DNA of 64,000 nt from Cylindrospermum stagnale PCC 7417 (GCF_000317535.1 NC_019757.1:1463001-1527000); one strand, 5' to 3'. Shown: positions 1-10,417, numbered from the stretch's first letter. Made by a program: numbers and translations. The notes: generated by a model from the letters alone, not told the origin.

Positions 1-134
1 AAACCCAAGAAATATAAAATAATTAATGTTTTGTTGAAGTGATATTCATAACTTTTTATCATCAAGATAATACATACAACCACTGGATCGGTTAAAATTG
101 GAAATAACTCTTAAGCTTGCTGATCTTGTTAAGT

Positions 135-2078
135 ATGACCATGCACAATTCCGTTGAATTCCAAGACGCTTTTGATGTGATTGTCGTCGGTGCAGGTCAC
201 TCCGGTTGTGAGGCAGCACTCGCTTCTGCCCGCCTCGGTTGTCGCACACTGCTACTGACCCTCAACTTAGATAGAATTGCTTGGCAACCCTGTAACCCTG
301 CCGTGGGTGGGCCTGCCAAGTCACAGTTGACTCATGAAGTAGATGCACTGGGTGGGGAAATTGGCAAAGTTGCCGATCGCACTTATTTGCAAAAACGCAT
401 CCTCAACGCTTCACGAGGCCCGGCTGTGTGGGCATTACGCGCCCAAACAGACAAACGGGAATATGCAGCAGTGATGAAAACCATTGTTGAAAACCAAGAA
501 AACTTAACCATCCGTGAAGGCATGGCCACAGATTTAGTATTGGGCGCTAACGATGAAATCATCGGCGTTCAGACTTACTTTGGCATGGCGTTTCAATGCC
601 TTGCGGTAATCTTGACAACGGGCACCTTCTTGGGGGGAAAAATTTGGGTTGGTAACAAATCAATGCCAGCGGGAAGGGCGGGAGAATTTGCGGCCCAGGG
701 GATGACAGAAACGCTCAATCGCTTAGGCTTTGAAACCGGCAGACTAAAAACCGGTACTCCCGCGCGGGTAGATAAGCGATCGGTTGACTACAGTCAAATG
801 ATCATCCAACCGGGGGATGAAAAAGTTAGTTGGTTTAGCTTTGACCCTGATGCCTGGGTGGAACGGGAACAGTTACCTTGCTACATCACCCGCACCACTG
901 CTGAAACCCACCGCCTGATTCAAGAAAATTTGCACTTGTCACCGGTTTATGGCGGCTGGGTGGAAGCCAAGGGGCCGCGTTATTGCCCCAGTATTGAAGA
1001 TAAAATTGTCCGCTTCGCTGATAAAGAAAGCCACCAAATATTTATTGAACCGGAAGGGAGGGATATACCAGAACTGTATATTCAAGGATTTTCCACAGGG
1101 TTACCGGAAAATTTACAACTGCTAATGTTGCGGAGTCTACCAGGGTTAGAAAAATGTGTGATGCTCCGCCCGGCTTATGCTGTGGAATATGACTATTTAC
1201 CTGCAACTCAGTGTTATCCGACCCTGATGACGAAAAAGGTGGCGGGGTTGTTTTGTGCCGGACAAGTTAATGGTACAACCGGTTATGAAGAAGCCGCTGC
1301 TCAAGGTCTAGTGGCGGGAATTAACGCGGCTCGGTTTGTGCGCGGTGAGGAGATGATTGTTTTCCCCCGTGAGCAAAGTTACATTGGTACTTTGGTTGAT
1401 GACCTGTGTACGAAAGACTTACGGGAACCTTACCGGATGTTGACCAGTAGGTCTGAGTATCGGTTGTTGCTGCGTTCTGATAATGCTGACCAGCGTTTGA
1501 CACCGTTGGGGCGGGAAATTGGTTTAATTAGCGATCGCCGTTGGGACTTATTCACCCAGAAACAAGCGCAGATTACCACCGAAAAAATCCGGCTCGATGC
1601 CACACGGGTAAAAGAGTTTGAGGAAATTGGGCAAGCGATCGCCACCGATACCCAACAAGCAATTAAAGGCTCAATTACCCTAGCTGACTTGCTGCGACGT
1701 CCAGGATTCCATTATCTCGACCTCGACAGGTATGGACTGGGGAACCCCAACCTCAAGCAAGCCGAGAAAGAAGGAGCAGAAATTGACATCAAATATTCTG
1801 GCTATCTCGCTAGGCAACAAAATCAGATTGATCAAATTGCCCGTCAGGCACACCGTCAGTTACCAGCTGAGTTGGATTACACCACAATTGATACCCTTTC
1901 CAAAGAAGCCAGAGAAAAGCTGAACAAGGTCAAACCCCTCACCCTCGGTCAAGCTGCCCGGATTGGCGGCGTTAACCCAGCTGATATCAACGCTTTACTG
2001 ATTTATTTAGAATTGCGTAAAACCAAGATCCAGCCAGATTTTTCAGCATTAGCGGTAATAAAACTGCATCAAGGGTGA
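135..2078 (+). CDS. mnmG: tRNA uridine-5-carboxymethylaminomethyl modification enzyme MnmG (GidA)
   Basis: FAD enzyme that, with MnmE, installs the (carboxymethyl)aminomethyl group on wobble U34 of some tRNAs in the cytoplasm. The N-terminal dinucleotide-binding motif [14 protein letters not shown] is near residue 15. The MnmG signatures [20 protein letters not shown] and [20 protein letters not shown] follow, and the helical tRNA-binding C-terminus ends near KIQPDF. At about 647 residues it has the full family length. The reading frame is open from a TTG at 117, but I prefer the ATG at 135 (or 141) because homologues begin just before the FAD fold. It is monocistronic here, with about 300 bp to the next gene. 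The assignment is secure; only the exact start is open. Confidence 0.97.
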   Translation: MTMHNSVEFQDAFDVIVVGAGHSGCEAALASARLGCRTLLLTLNLDRIAWQPCNPAVGGPAKSQLTHEVDALGGEIGKVADRTYLQKRILNASRGPAVWALRAQTDKREYAAVMKTIVENQENLTIREGMATDLVLGANDEIIGVQTYFGMAFQCLAVILTTGTFLGGKIWVGNKSMPAGRAGEFAAQGMTETLNRLGFETGRLKTGTPARVDKRSVDYSQMIIQPGDEKVSWFSFDPDAWVEREQLPCYITRTTAETHRLIQENLHLSPVYGGWVEAKGPRYCPSIEDKIVRFADKESHQIFIEPEGRDIPELYIQGFSTGLPENLQLLMLRSLPGLEKCVMLRPAYAVEYDYLPATQCYPTLMTKKVAGLFCAGQVNGTTGYEEAAAQGLVAGINAARFVRGEEMIVFPREQSYIGTLVDDLCTKDLREPYRMLTSRSEYRLLLRSDNADQRLTPLGREIGLISDRRWDLFTQKQAQITTEKIRLDATRVKEFEEIGQAIATDTQQAIKGSITLADLLRRPGFHYLDLDRYGLGNPNLKQAEKEGAEIDIKYSGYLARQQNQIDQIARQAHRQLPAELDYTTIDTLSKEAREKLNKVKPLTLGQAARIGGVNPADINALLIYLELRKTKIQPDFSALAVIKLHQG

Positions 2079-2380
2079 GTATAGTATAAGGGAGGAAATG
2101 GGTATGATAGATGACACAGATTAAGAACTTCTATGATCAACGATTTCCCGATTAAAGTTGAATTTAATACCACCGCTCAATCAACTCGTCTCACCTAGAC
2201 GGGGAATCTGCTGTTTCATAAAAAACTCTGATTCCCAGGCAGCAAGCTACTCAACATTTAATTTCCACTTATTCGGCGGCCAGTGCGATTGCCATGAATG
2301 TGTTTTTCACTTTTAATTTTTAATTTTTAATTGCTTAGGGTGTCGTTTCCCCGTCTTAGCAGCTACAACCCAAACCGCCT
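2079..2380. other. Intergenic region between mnmG and the GspC/PilP-like gene
   Basis: About 300 bp without a convincing ORF. It contains an AT-rich stretch around 2308-2332 (repeated TTTTTAAT words) that may be part of the promoter of the following gene. I see no tRNA, hairpin terminator or riboswitch. Confidence 0.4.
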
Positions 2381-3631
2381 ATGTTACAAGATGCCAGCAC
2401 CCATCTCATTGCTCCGGAACCATCAGAGGACTTGATCGCCAGCGAGCCTTGGACGATAGAGACCTATGCTGATGGCTTGATGGATGACCTCTTTTCCGAT
2501 ATTGATGACATTCTGGATAGTAGTGGGAATTTGCCACACCCTACCTCAAGGACAGAATCTGGATCACGGCAGACAGTTACGGTGACGGTGCCACAAATTG
2601 TCTTGCCACAGGCAGTACATCGACAACAGGCAATACCACCAAGTAAAAATCAGCAAATTGGTACGCTGGTTGTTAAACCTCCCACTGTGTCGGCAATTCA
2701 AAAGCATCAGCAAAACAGGGCTGCTGTGAATAAACTGCTGATTCTGGGAGCAATATTAGGTGTGGCCGCTGTCATCGTCTACCTGATACAATCTGGAGTC
2801 CTAACTCTATTCACCCCGCAAACTCTGCCGACAACCCAGCCACAGTCGCAGTTACCGACAAAGAAAGAAGCATCAGCAGAGTTGGTTGATTATATGCTGG
2901 AAGCACTGGCAGTCATAGACAAGCAAGAGATAAACACCAATCAAATATCTGCCAAAGCTGGATTACCTAGTAGTGCAAATATTAACCAAACAGCCCTGTC
3001 TTTGCCCAGCGCTACACCCATTGGGAATTTACCCCCACCTCTGACTGCTAACAATACACAACCAGCTGTTAACCGAGCAACAAACGTTGTTGAGCGGATC
3101 TACATCCCTGTTTATCAAGCACCATCGCCTATGCGCTACGCCCTACCGCCCATTCCTAGTGCTGCGCGTCCGGTATTTAAACCTAGTGTCATGAAAAACG
3201 CCCTAAGTGCCGTGCAGCAACCAGTCAAGCGCGTAACTGAAAAAACCTTACCTGACGCTGTACGCACTGCACCGACTACCCTGAAACAACCAGCTAAGTC
3301 TCTGACTGCATCACCAGTCGTCCCACTCCGGGTAGCACCGCCAAAACTACCTACAGCCAGAGTACCCACACCAAACGTAGAGCCGGAGACAGAGCCAACT
3401 ACCACTCAGCATCAAGTATTTTTGCCTAGCGCTCCCGCAGAGTTAGAGGGATTATTAGAGTTAGGTAATAAATCTGCGGCTTTGTTTAAAATCGATGGCG
3501 TAACACGCCGTGTTAACGTGGGAGAGAACATTGGCGCTAGTGGCTGGACACTGGTAGATGTGAGTAATGGCGAAGCGATAGTGCGTCGTAACGGCGAAGT
3601 GCGCTCAATTTACGCCGGGCAGAAATTTTGA
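2381..3631 (+). CDS. Single-pass membrane protein with GspC/PilP-like C-terminal domain
   Basis: Function unknown. The N-terminal ~115 residues are acidic and then proline/glutamine-rich. One membrane helix follows at about 119-142 (LLILGAILGVAAVIVYLIQS), then a long Pro/Thr/Ala-rich linker. The last ~65 residues are compact (LLELGNKSAALFKIDGVTRR to the C-terminus). That segment resembles the periplasmic HR/PilP-type domain of GspC and PilP, which couples inner-membrane machinery to a secretin: it has an alternating beta pattern with VGENIGASGWTLVDV and ends RNGEVRSIYAGQKF. This is fold-level resemblance by eye only. No other pilus or secretion genes adjoin it. A type IV pilus or secretion scaffold role is possible but unproven. 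Confidence 0.6.
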   Translation: MLQDASTHLIAPEPSEDLIASEPWTIETYADGLMDDLFSDIDDILDSSGNLPHPTSRTESGSRQTVTVTVPQIVLPQAVHRQQAIPPSKNQQIGTLVVKPPTVSAIQKHQQNRAAVNKLLILGAILGVAAVIVYLIQSGVLTLFTPQTLPTTQPQSQLPTKKEASAELVDYMLEALAVIDKQEINTNQISAKAGLPSSANINQTALSLPSATPIGNLPPPLTANNTQPAVNRATNVVERIYIPVYQAPSPMRYALPPIPSAARPVFKPSVMKNALSAVQQPVKRVTEKTLPDAVRTAPTTLKQPAKSLTASPVVPLRVAPPKLPTARVPTPNVEPETEPTTTQHQVFLPSAPAELEGLLELGNKSAALFKIDGVTRRVNVGENIGASGWTLVDVSNGEAIVRRNGEVRSIYAGQKF

Positions 3632-3634
3632 TGC

Positions 3635-3881
3635 TCCCACGCCTTCAAGGCGTGGGATTCTTAAATTCTTCGAGTCCACTGAGCACAGTTTGATGGAACC
3701 AAACATTTATCGTAGGGACACGACATTTGCTGTGTCCCTACAGTATGGTTTATTTATTTGAAAAATGGTAACCCACATTTTGTACCCCCCACATCCACAA
3801 GCGGTTTTTTAGGGTGCCGAATGTGGGACGGTAAATCTACTTGGATGAACCAAGAATCCCACGGCTTCAAGCCGTGGGATT
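3635..3881. repeat. Palindrome-bounded intergenic element between convergent genes
   Basis: Two strong palindromes bound this segment. The left one, at 3635-3657, has 11-bp arms around a central C (TCCCACGCCTT and its complement). The right one, at 3855-3881, has 13-bp arms (AATCCCACGGCTT and its complement). A third hairpin sits between them at 3713-3740 (TAGGGACAC/GTGTCCCTA). Palindromes of this CCCACG...CGTGGG type often lie at the ends of cyanobacterial IS200/IS605 elements, so this may be a non-coding derivative. The outer hairpins could also terminate the two convergent genes that flank it. Confidence 0.6.
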
Positions 3882-3895
3882 GTCAAAAAGTCCTA

Positions 3896-6800
3896 CTAAG
3901 CAAAAGTGACTTTAACAATCGTATCGTTAAAATCTCTGTCACTACCAATGGCTACATCCTCAAAGCTAAAGATGTTATTTCCTAACAAGCGAACGTGATC
4001 AACTCCATCTGTGTTAGCGCCTAAGTATGTGAAGTAAACTGCTGGATCGTCACTTGAATTGCCATCGAGAATGGCATCAGGACTGCCATTAGCAATCAGA
4101 AATGGTGCATAGATAGCACCAGGTTGGAATATTCCAGAGTAAGTTGCCGTCCCTTGGTTGCTTACCGTTAGATCAATGCCGGAAACACGTCCACTCACTG
4201 CTGCTTGAGTATAACCAGCCTGTCCGGCGAAAATATCTGCCTGACCGTCGCCATTGGTATCAATCCCACCATTCTCGTCAGCCACTTTATAGAAGCCAAC
4301 AAAATTGTTGAAATCGGCTTCTCTGTTGACCACAAACTGAGCTGTTACCTGGCTTGTGACACTCCGCAAATCAATGACTTCTCCTTGTGGCGAACTTTGC
4401 AGCTTTGTACCTACAACCAAGGAGCTAGTAGTGGACTGAAAATTTACGACTAAATCTTGGAATTGTCCCGTACTATTACTAGATCCGTCGTTCCAAGCTA
4501 GGGAGAACTGATTACCGCCCAAGTCTGTAATCTTGGCGTTTTGTGAATCAGAAAACAGCACATCTCCATATTGCTTGTTAATTCTTACATCATCGCTTGT
4601 ACTGTTTTTGAGCAAATAGAATCTCAAGTTATCACCGGTATTCAATTCCAGCAAACTTGTAATATTATTGCTATTATACCCGTCGGGTAGATCGGCAATG
4701 GCGGAGAAAATTACCTTGGATCGGTTGAAAGCAGCTTCGGCGTAACCTGCTGCCCCTGGTGCAATCCCGTCAATCGTACCTTGAGCATCATCTACAGTAA
4801 ATACCCCAAGTTCTTTGACCAAATTAAAATTTTGCCCTACGAGCGCGACTTGAAGTTGTGCTTTGTTACTATTACCGTTGATGGTAAAGACATCATTGTC
4901 ACCATTCCGGGCTAGAGGGAGATCGTCGTCGGTAATATTTACATCAGTACTTTTGGTAACGTTGTATTGACTATCGCTGCTGGTCGCTGTACTCAGGATT
5001 TGGACTGTGCGAGTGCCTTGTGCTAACGCATCATCTACAGCCGTCGCCGTCACAGTTTGCGCTACATTCCAGTTGGCGGCTGTAAAGGTGAGAGTTGTCA
5101 AATCAGTGGTAAGTTGGTTGCCACTATTGATACTGATAGTCACATCAGCCGTGGGTTGGCTATTGAGGACGATAGAGTAGCTGTCAGAAGCACCTTCAGA
5201 GACGTCGAGACTACCGCCATCGTTGATGATGATACCTGCGGTATCGTTGTCTTTAATGTTTACACCAGTAGTTTTGGTAACGTTGTTGTATAGGCTATCG
5301 CTGCTGGTCGCTGTACTCAGAATTTGGACTGTGCGAGTGCCTTGTGCTACCGCATTATCTACTGCCGTCGCCGTCACAGTTTGCGCTACATTCCAGTTGG
5401 CGGCTGTAAAGGTGAGAGTTGTCAAATCAGTGGTAACTTGGTTGCCACTATTGATACTGATAGTCACATCAGCCGTGGGTTGGCTATTGAGGACGATAGA
5501 GTAGCTGTCAGTGACACCGGCTTCAGAGACGTCGAGACTACCGCCATCGTTGATGATGATACCTGCGGTATCGTTGTCTGTAATGTTTACACCAGTAGTT
5601 TTGGTAACGTTGTTGTATTGACTATCGCTGCTGGTTGCTGTACTCAGAATTTGGACTGTGCGAGTGCCTTGTGCTACCGCATTTTCTACAACCGTCGCCG
5701 TCACAGTTTGCGCTACATTCCAGTTGGCGGCTGTAAAGGTGAGAGTTGTCAAATCAGTGGTAACTTGGTTGCCACTATTGATACTGATAGTCACATCAGC
5801 CCTAGGTTGGCTATTGAGGACGATAGAGTAGCTGTCAGAAGCACCACCTTCAGAGACGTCGAGACTACCGCCATCGTTGATGGTGATACCTGCGGTATCG
5901 TTGTCGCGAATAGTAACACCAGTATTGATGGGTTTGTTGTTGTATAGACTATCGGTGCTGGTCGCTGTCCCCAGAAGTTGGACTGTGCGAGTGCCTTGTG
6001 CTACCGCATCATCTACTGCCGTCACATTCACAATTTGCGCTACATTCCAGTTGGCGGCGGTGAAGGTGAGAGTTGTTTTGTCGGTGGTGAGTTGGTCGCC
6101 GCTATTGAGCTGAATAGTGACATCAGCCCTGGGTTGGCTATTGAGGGTGATAGAGTAGGCCGTGGTATTGCCTTCAATGACCGAAGCATTGCTACCAACT
6201 AGGTTAACGTTGATACGTGCGCTATCGTTGTCAGTCATGTTAACACCAACATTACTGATAACTATCCCAGCGTATTCAGCAGCACCACTTGCTGTATGCG
6301 CTATCTGGACTTGGAAAGTGCCTTCTGCGATCGCATCATCTACTGCTGTCACGGTCACGGTTTGCGCTACATTCCAGTTGGCGGCGGTGAAAGTGAGAGT
6401 ATTGTTAATAGCATCAGTGGTGAGTTGGTTGCCAGTGTTAATTTGAATAGTTACATCAGCAGTGGGTTGCTGATTGAGAACTATCTGATAGGTGTCAGTG
6501 ACACCGCCTTCAGCAACGTTGACACCGCCAAGTGGGTTAATAGTGACACCTGCCAACACTGCACTATATGCCTCCAATATTGAGGGAGCAAAGGCCAGGG
6601 TAGGGGTGGCATATCCTGTCATTACCTCTAGTTCCCAGTCACCCCCTAGTGCGGCACTACCAGTGAGGTTATCAGATGCCGCTACTATGGCACTAGTTAG
6701 CTCTCCCAAACGCCGCACAAATCCTTTGCCTTGCTCTGTCTGAGCGACAGAACAACCATATAAAAGTATTTGGGCATCAGCACTCAAGGCATTTGCCCAG

Positions 6801-7132
6801 CCGCTGATTTGCCCAGCATAGCGGTTGAGGTTTTCATCGCTCAATACGCTGTTACCTATATATAACCGCCCTGGATCTCCGTGAGAGACAATATGTATAC
6901 TCTTGATTTCTCGCCAGAATGCTAAGGCTTGGCTAATTTGTTGAATACCATCTTGCTCAACATCCAGGATGTTGACGACAGTATTCGGCAAAACACCCGC
7001 TACCAGACTTTGATAGTCTTCTACTCTAGGGTCAATAAAAACTAGGCGCTCAAAGGGTAGTTGTCTACCAGTATGTTGGAGTAAAAAGGTAGCACTCTTG
7101 AAGCTTTCTTCCATCTTTAGATTCATTGTCAT
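3896..7132 (-). CDS. DUF4347 / Calx-beta-like repeat / DUF4114 large surface protein
   Basis: Predicted extracellular or cell-surface protein of 1078 residues. Residues ~25-190 form a DUF4347 domain (ERLVFIDPRVEDYQSLVAGV, IHIVSHGDPGRLYIG, LLYGCSVAQTEQG). About five beta-sandwich repeats of ~105 residues follow, each with ADVTI-INSGNQ-TTD-TTLTFTAANWNVAQTV and ending TDNDTAGI, like calcium-binding Calx-beta repeats. The C-terminus (HVRLLGNNIFSFEDVAIGSD and RDFNDTIVKVTFA) is a DUF4114 module. There is no classical signal peptide, as is usual for DUF4347 proteins, which are often exported by type I secretion (family knowledge). Repeats 3-5 are almost identical at DNA level, which produces long spurious antisense ORFs. 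The exact biological role is unknown. Confidence 0.88.
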   Translation of the reverse strand: MTMNLKMEESFKSATFLLQHTGRQLPFERLVFIDPRVEDYQSLVAGVLPNTVVNILDVEQDGIQQISQALAFWREIKSIHIVSHGDPGRLYIGNSVLSDENLNRYAGQISGWANALSADAQILLYGCSVAQTEQGKGFVRRLGELTSAIVAASDNLTGSAALGGDWELEVMTGYATPTLAFAPSILEAYSAVLAGVTINPLGGVNVAEGGVTDTYQIVLNQQPTADVTIQINTGNQLTTDAINNTLTFTAANWNVAQTVTVTAVDDAIAEGTFQVQIAHTASGAAEYAGIVISNVGVNMTDNDSARINVNLVGSNASVIEGNTTAYSITLNSQPRADVTIQLNSGDQLTTDKTTLTFTAANWNVAQIVNVTAVDDAVAQGTRTVQLLGTATSTDSLYNNKPINTGVTIRDNDTAGITINDGGSLDVSEGGASDSYSIVLNSQPRADVTISINSGNQVTTDLTTLTFTAANWNVAQTVTATVVENAVAQGTRTVQILSTATSSDSQYNNVTKTTGVNITDNDTAGIIINDGGSLDVSEAGVTDSYSIVLNSQPTADVTISINSGNQVTTDLTTLTFTAANWNVAQTVTATAVDNAVAQGTRTVQILSTATSSDSLYNNVTKTTGVNIKDNDTAGIIINDGGSLDVSEGASDSYSIVLNSQPTADVTISINSGNQLTTDLTTLTFTAANWNVAQTVTATAVDDALAQGTRTVQILSTATSSDSQYNVTKSTDVNITDDDLPLARNGDNDVFTINGNSNKAQLQVALVGQNFNLVKELGVFTVDDAQGTIDGIAPGAAGYAEAAFNRSKVIFSAIADLPDGYNSNNITSLLELNTGDNLRFYLLKNSTSDDVRINKQYGDVLFSDSQNAKITDLGGNQFSLAWNDGSSNSTGQFQDLVVNFQSTTSSLVVGTKLQSSPQGEVIDLRSVTSQVTAQFVVNREADFNNFVGFYKVADENGGIDTNGDGQADIFAGQAGYTQAAVSGRVSGIDLTVSNQGTATYSGIFQPGAIYAPFLIANGSPDAILDGNSSDDPAVYFTYLGANTDGVDHVRLLGNNIFSFEDVAIGSDRDFNDTIVKVTFA

Positions 7133-7572
7133 ATATATTTGAGCACTGGTGTAGTTAATTGTTTATTTGTCAAAATTGATACTAATTACATAGCTTAACT
7201 CCCTTGAGTCTAGGCGATAGACCAAGGCGCCCGAACTGAGCGCAATCGTCTATCTTAAATTAACTAGTACCGCTATCTTTAGTGACGGTAATGATTGAGC
7301 TTTTGTGTCTTAGTGATCACATCTCTTAACGAAATAGTATCACTATAGCTAGAGTTAGTGACGGTGATGATGAATACACACAAATTTATATATCATAGAT
7401 CATCAATTTTTTATTTTTTTATCAACATCACACATCTAAAAAAGTTAGAGAGGAATTGGATATTTTCGGAAATGTTTATATAGTGGTAGCTTAATGCTTG
7501 GACGGCTTGAAACTGTCGGATTTGTAGAGTAACTTAGACTGAGAAAAATTACTCACCTGGGTTAGAAAGTAG
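7133..7572. promoter_or_regulatory. Upstream region of the DUF4347 gene with duplicated motif
   Basis: 440 bp without a gene, between two minus-strand genes. A module (AGTAyCrCTAT followed by TTAGTGACGGTrATGAT) occurs twice in direct orientation, at about 7265-7295 and 7336-7371. A 7-bp inverted repeat GATAGAC/GTCTATC lies at about 7215-7254. The region probably holds the promoter of the surface-protein gene. The duplicated motif could be a regulator site or a small mobile repeat; the sequence alone cannot decide. Confidence 0.4.
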
Positions 7573-9810
7573 CTACTTTGCTGTAATCGGTAATGTAAAC
7601 CAAAAAGTTACTCCTGTTTCTAGACCAGTATTGACCCCAATCTCCCCTCCATGGGCATTGATGATTTGTTTACACAGATACAACCCCAGTCCCAAACTCA
7701 CAGAATTGCGATCGCGTAGCATTACGTAGTCAATATTACTAGATCGGTAATAAAGGTCAAACAGTTGCACACTTTGTTCGGGGCTGATACCTATGCCATT
7801 ATCACTGACAGTACAGTAAATTTTGTCTTCTTGATTGATAGCATTGATCTGCAAAAACAACCCAGGAGGATTGTGTTTGAGGGCGTTGACAATTAAGTTA
7901 GAAAAGACTCGCCACAGTTGGAGAGAATCGGCATTCACTGTTGGTAATTGTACAGTTACCAGATTTGTGAGGGTGGCTTGATTTTCTACTAGCATTGGTT
8001 CTAAATCTGCGATCGCATCTGCCACCACTGTATGCAGTTGTATCGGTTGGCGTTGCAAGACAACCCCTTGCACTTCGCTTTTATGTGCTTCCATCAACGA
8101 ATTAATCAAGTTCAGTTGGCGATCGCCACTTTGCTCCATCCGCTGTAAAATCGAGCGAGATACTGGGATTAGGGATTGGGTATTGGGGATAGACGAGGGA
8201 GAACCAAATTCAATCATTCTCCCTTCTCCTCCAGTCCCCAATCCTCCACCCAAGAGCAAATTCCTCAGCACCATTAAAGTACCAAGCACCGGGTTGCGTA
8301 AGTCATGGGAAACCGCATGGAAAAATACTCGCAGTGCTTCTTCTGTGCGCTTGCGTGTACTAATATCTAAAATCACCCCCACTAACCCGCCAAGACTGCC
8401 ATCTGCCTTGGAGAAAGTGGCTTTGTAAAATATCACATCATGCTGAGTGCGATCGGCATACACTAAGGAACTTTCATAACTCTGCACTTGCTGCTGTTCA
8501 AACAGTGCTATGTCTGCTTGATGGTATTGATCAGCCAAATCTTTGGGTGCTAGATCATAAACAGACTTGCCGATAATCTGCCCTTTGCTCAAACCTAGGG
8601 ATGCTGCAAATGCCGTATTACAGCCAAGATATATTCCTTGGGAATTTTTATAATAAACTGGTGCGGGAATGGTATCAATTAAAATTTGTAGAAAATTAAA
8701 CTGTTCCTGTAGCGCTTCCTCAGCTTGTTTGCGCTGGGTGATATCTTCAATCAAACCTTCGTAGTAAAGCAGATTACCTTTTTCATCACGGACTGCGTAG
8801 GCTTTCTCGGAAATCCAGACAATGCTGCCATCTCGGCGATAAATTTGGGACTCAAATTCTGAGATGCTGCCCTGAACTTCAATCAAGCGGATAAACTCTG
8901 CCCGACGTTGCGGGTCAACATATAATTGATGTTCAATATCAGTGAAGTTTACTGTCACTTCTTCTGAGAGTGAGTAGCCATAAATCCGGGCTAATGCTGG
9001 ATTAGCCGTAATGTAACGCCCATCGCTACTGCTTTGGAAGATCCCTTCGACGGCATTTTCAAAAATACTCCGATACTTAACTTCTGCCGTCTCTAGTTTT
9101 TGATAGGCAGATTCCAGTTCTCGACGGGCGTAAAACTCTGAGCGTTGCAGGCAATCGTATAAGTAAACACCGACATCACATATAGCACATAACCAAAAAA
9201 CATACAAAATAAATGTCACATTATAAATTTCCGGGTGATTGGGCCAGATTGTTTTGAGCCTTAGTCCCCAATTGACACCAAAATAGTAAACCAGCACTAC
9301 CAACTGAGACAGCAGGTGGAGACGCCAACGGACTGGCATAAACGTCGCTTGACTCAGAAATAGTAGCGACCAACCAAGGGTGTCTGGTAGTGCAAAACCT
9401 TTGAGGGTGGCGAACAACTGTGATGATAGACTAATTGACCAAGATGAACCCAAAAATAATAGCCCTGGACGACGACGGCCAAACTTAGTTTTATGCAGGG
9501 CAAAGCAAACAAGTAGAATGAGGAGCATGGCAAAATTGATTGCTAGCCCTTGAGTTCTCAGTGGCAGCTTAACTAATTCTTTTAAAGGTGAAAAATAGTC
9601 GTAAATGTTTCGCAAAGTAAAGCTCAACAAACAGATCAACCCCAGCCATAACCACAGATGCAACCTCTGCCATAAAAAGCGATCCCTAAAAGCCAGCCAC
9701 TCTTTTTCTTTGAGATTCGCTTGGTAAACAGCGGTAACTTCCTCTGTTGTTGGTGTCCACAAGGCTTTTTTCCACCACCTTTGCACTTTTTTCAATAAGG
9801 TAGTCATCAT
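7573..9810 (-). CDS. Membrane PAS-PAS sensor histidine kinase
   Basis: Two-component sensor kinase of 745 residues. Six hydrophobic helices lie between residues ~50 and 222. Two PAS/PAC domains follow (about 245-365, and 370-490 with ITQRKQAEEAL and ISTRKRTEEAL ends). The HisKA phospho-acceptor is His502 (HAVSHDLRNP). The HATPase has an intact N-box (NLIVNALKH, Asn642), G1 (DNGIGISP, 670) and G2 (LGLGLYLC, ~706), so it should be catalytically competent. An in-frame Gly/Ser-rich stretch (~520-545) between the two DHp helices coincides with a repetitive GATTGGG-like DNA insertion. No response regulator adjoins it and its signal is unknown. It shares its C-terminal architecture with the degenerate kinase at 10953-13145. 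Confidence 0.9.
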   Translation of the reverse strand: MMTTLLKKVQRWWKKALWTPTTEEVTAVYQANLKEKEWLAFRDRFLWQRLHLWLWLGLICLLSFTLRNIYDYFSPLKELVKLPLRTQGLAINFAMLLILLVCFALHKTKFGRRRPGLLFLGSSWSISLSSQLFATLKGFALPDTLGWSLLFLSQATFMPVRWRLHLLSQLVVLVYYFGVNWGLRLKTIWPNHPEIYNVTFILYVFWLCAICDVGVYLYDCLQRSEFYARRELESAYQKLETAEVKYRSIFENAVEGIFQSSSDGRYITANPALARIYGYSLSEEVTVNFTDIEHQLYVDPQRRAEFIRLIEVQGSISEFESQIYRRDGSIVWISEKAYAVRDEKGNLLYYEGLIEDITQRKQAEEALQEQFNFLQILIDTIPAPVYYKNSQGIYLGCNTAFAASLGLSKGQIIGKSVYDLAPKDLADQYHQADIALFEQQQVQSYESSLVYADRTQHDVIFYKATFSKADGSLGGLVGVILDISTRKRTEEALRVFFHAVSHDLRNPVLGTLMVLRNLLLGGGLGTGGEGRMIEFGSPSSIPNTQSLIPVSRSILQRMEQSGDRQLNLINSLMEAHKSEVQGVVLQRQPIQLHTVVADAIADLEPMLVENQATLTNLVTVQLPTVNADSLQLWRVFSNLIVNALKHNPPGLFLQINAINQEDKIYCTVSDNGIGISPEQSVQLFDLYYRSSNIDYVMLRDRNSVSLGLGLYLCKQIINAHGGEIGVNTGLETGVTFWFTLPITAK
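8165..8255. repeat. Intragenic heptamer-type repeat and inverted repeat inside the kinase gene
   Basis: The plus strand shows repeated GATTGGG/TATTGGGGAT words at 8169-8190 and their complement (CAGTCCCCAATCC) at 8235-8247. This is the kind of short repeat normally found between genes in Nostocales. Here it lies in frame within the DHp region of the histidine kinase and encodes a Gly/Ser-rich loop absent from the paralogue at 10953-13145. Confidence 0.55.
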
Positions 9811-10417
9811 GTCGAACCTCGGACAAAAAGTGATGCCATTTGTAGCCAGATCCTGTAAGGTAGGGGTGCTTACAGCGCATCAACGGTAGTTTTCAAGAAA
9901 ACGGATACTCTTCTTTCCTCAGTTTTACCAAGTTATCGCCACTTTTTGCAACACAGCTTTGTCAAATTACGGTTGTTCAAGATGAGAGTTGACAATACCT
10001 GTGTGGCAAGTAGCTAGCTATTGATGAAAATAAAAAATGATTAATCGAAAATAAATTAATTTATAAAAATTTCATAAACTAAATAGCTAGAAATGGTAAT
10101 CAATTATTCCTTAGGGAAATAAAAATCAGTAAAATCCACATTTACACTAATCGTAATAGATAGTTATATTAAGGCATAAAATCATTCAAGCAGTAATTTT
10201 TGTTATCTAGATTTTGTGATAAGAACTGCCTCGGCTAGTCCCTTTATGCAAAATAGTATTGAAAACTCCTGAAAGGATTTTCCGATAACCTATTTCAGGG
10301 TAAATAACCCCAAAGAATTGACAAAACAAGGCTTTTATCCTGATTTTGCTGTAATTAATATTCTTCCATCGGTAGCAATCAAAAACTTTAACTCAGATTC
10401 AAATAAATTCGCTAAAG
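9811..10417. promoter_or_regulatory. Divergent intergenic region between histidine kinase and comFB-like gene
   Basis: 607 bp, AT-rich in its right half, lying between two genes transcribed away from each other, so both promoters must be here. I see no convincing ORF, RNA gene or strong hairpin. A heptamer/HIP1-type repeat is not evident. Confidence 0.4.

Noticed and set aside
5057-6743. Several long plus-strand ORFs opposite the DUF4347 repeat protein
   Set aside because: They repeat the same residues at the period of the sense repeats and match no family; they are mirror images of the coding repeats.
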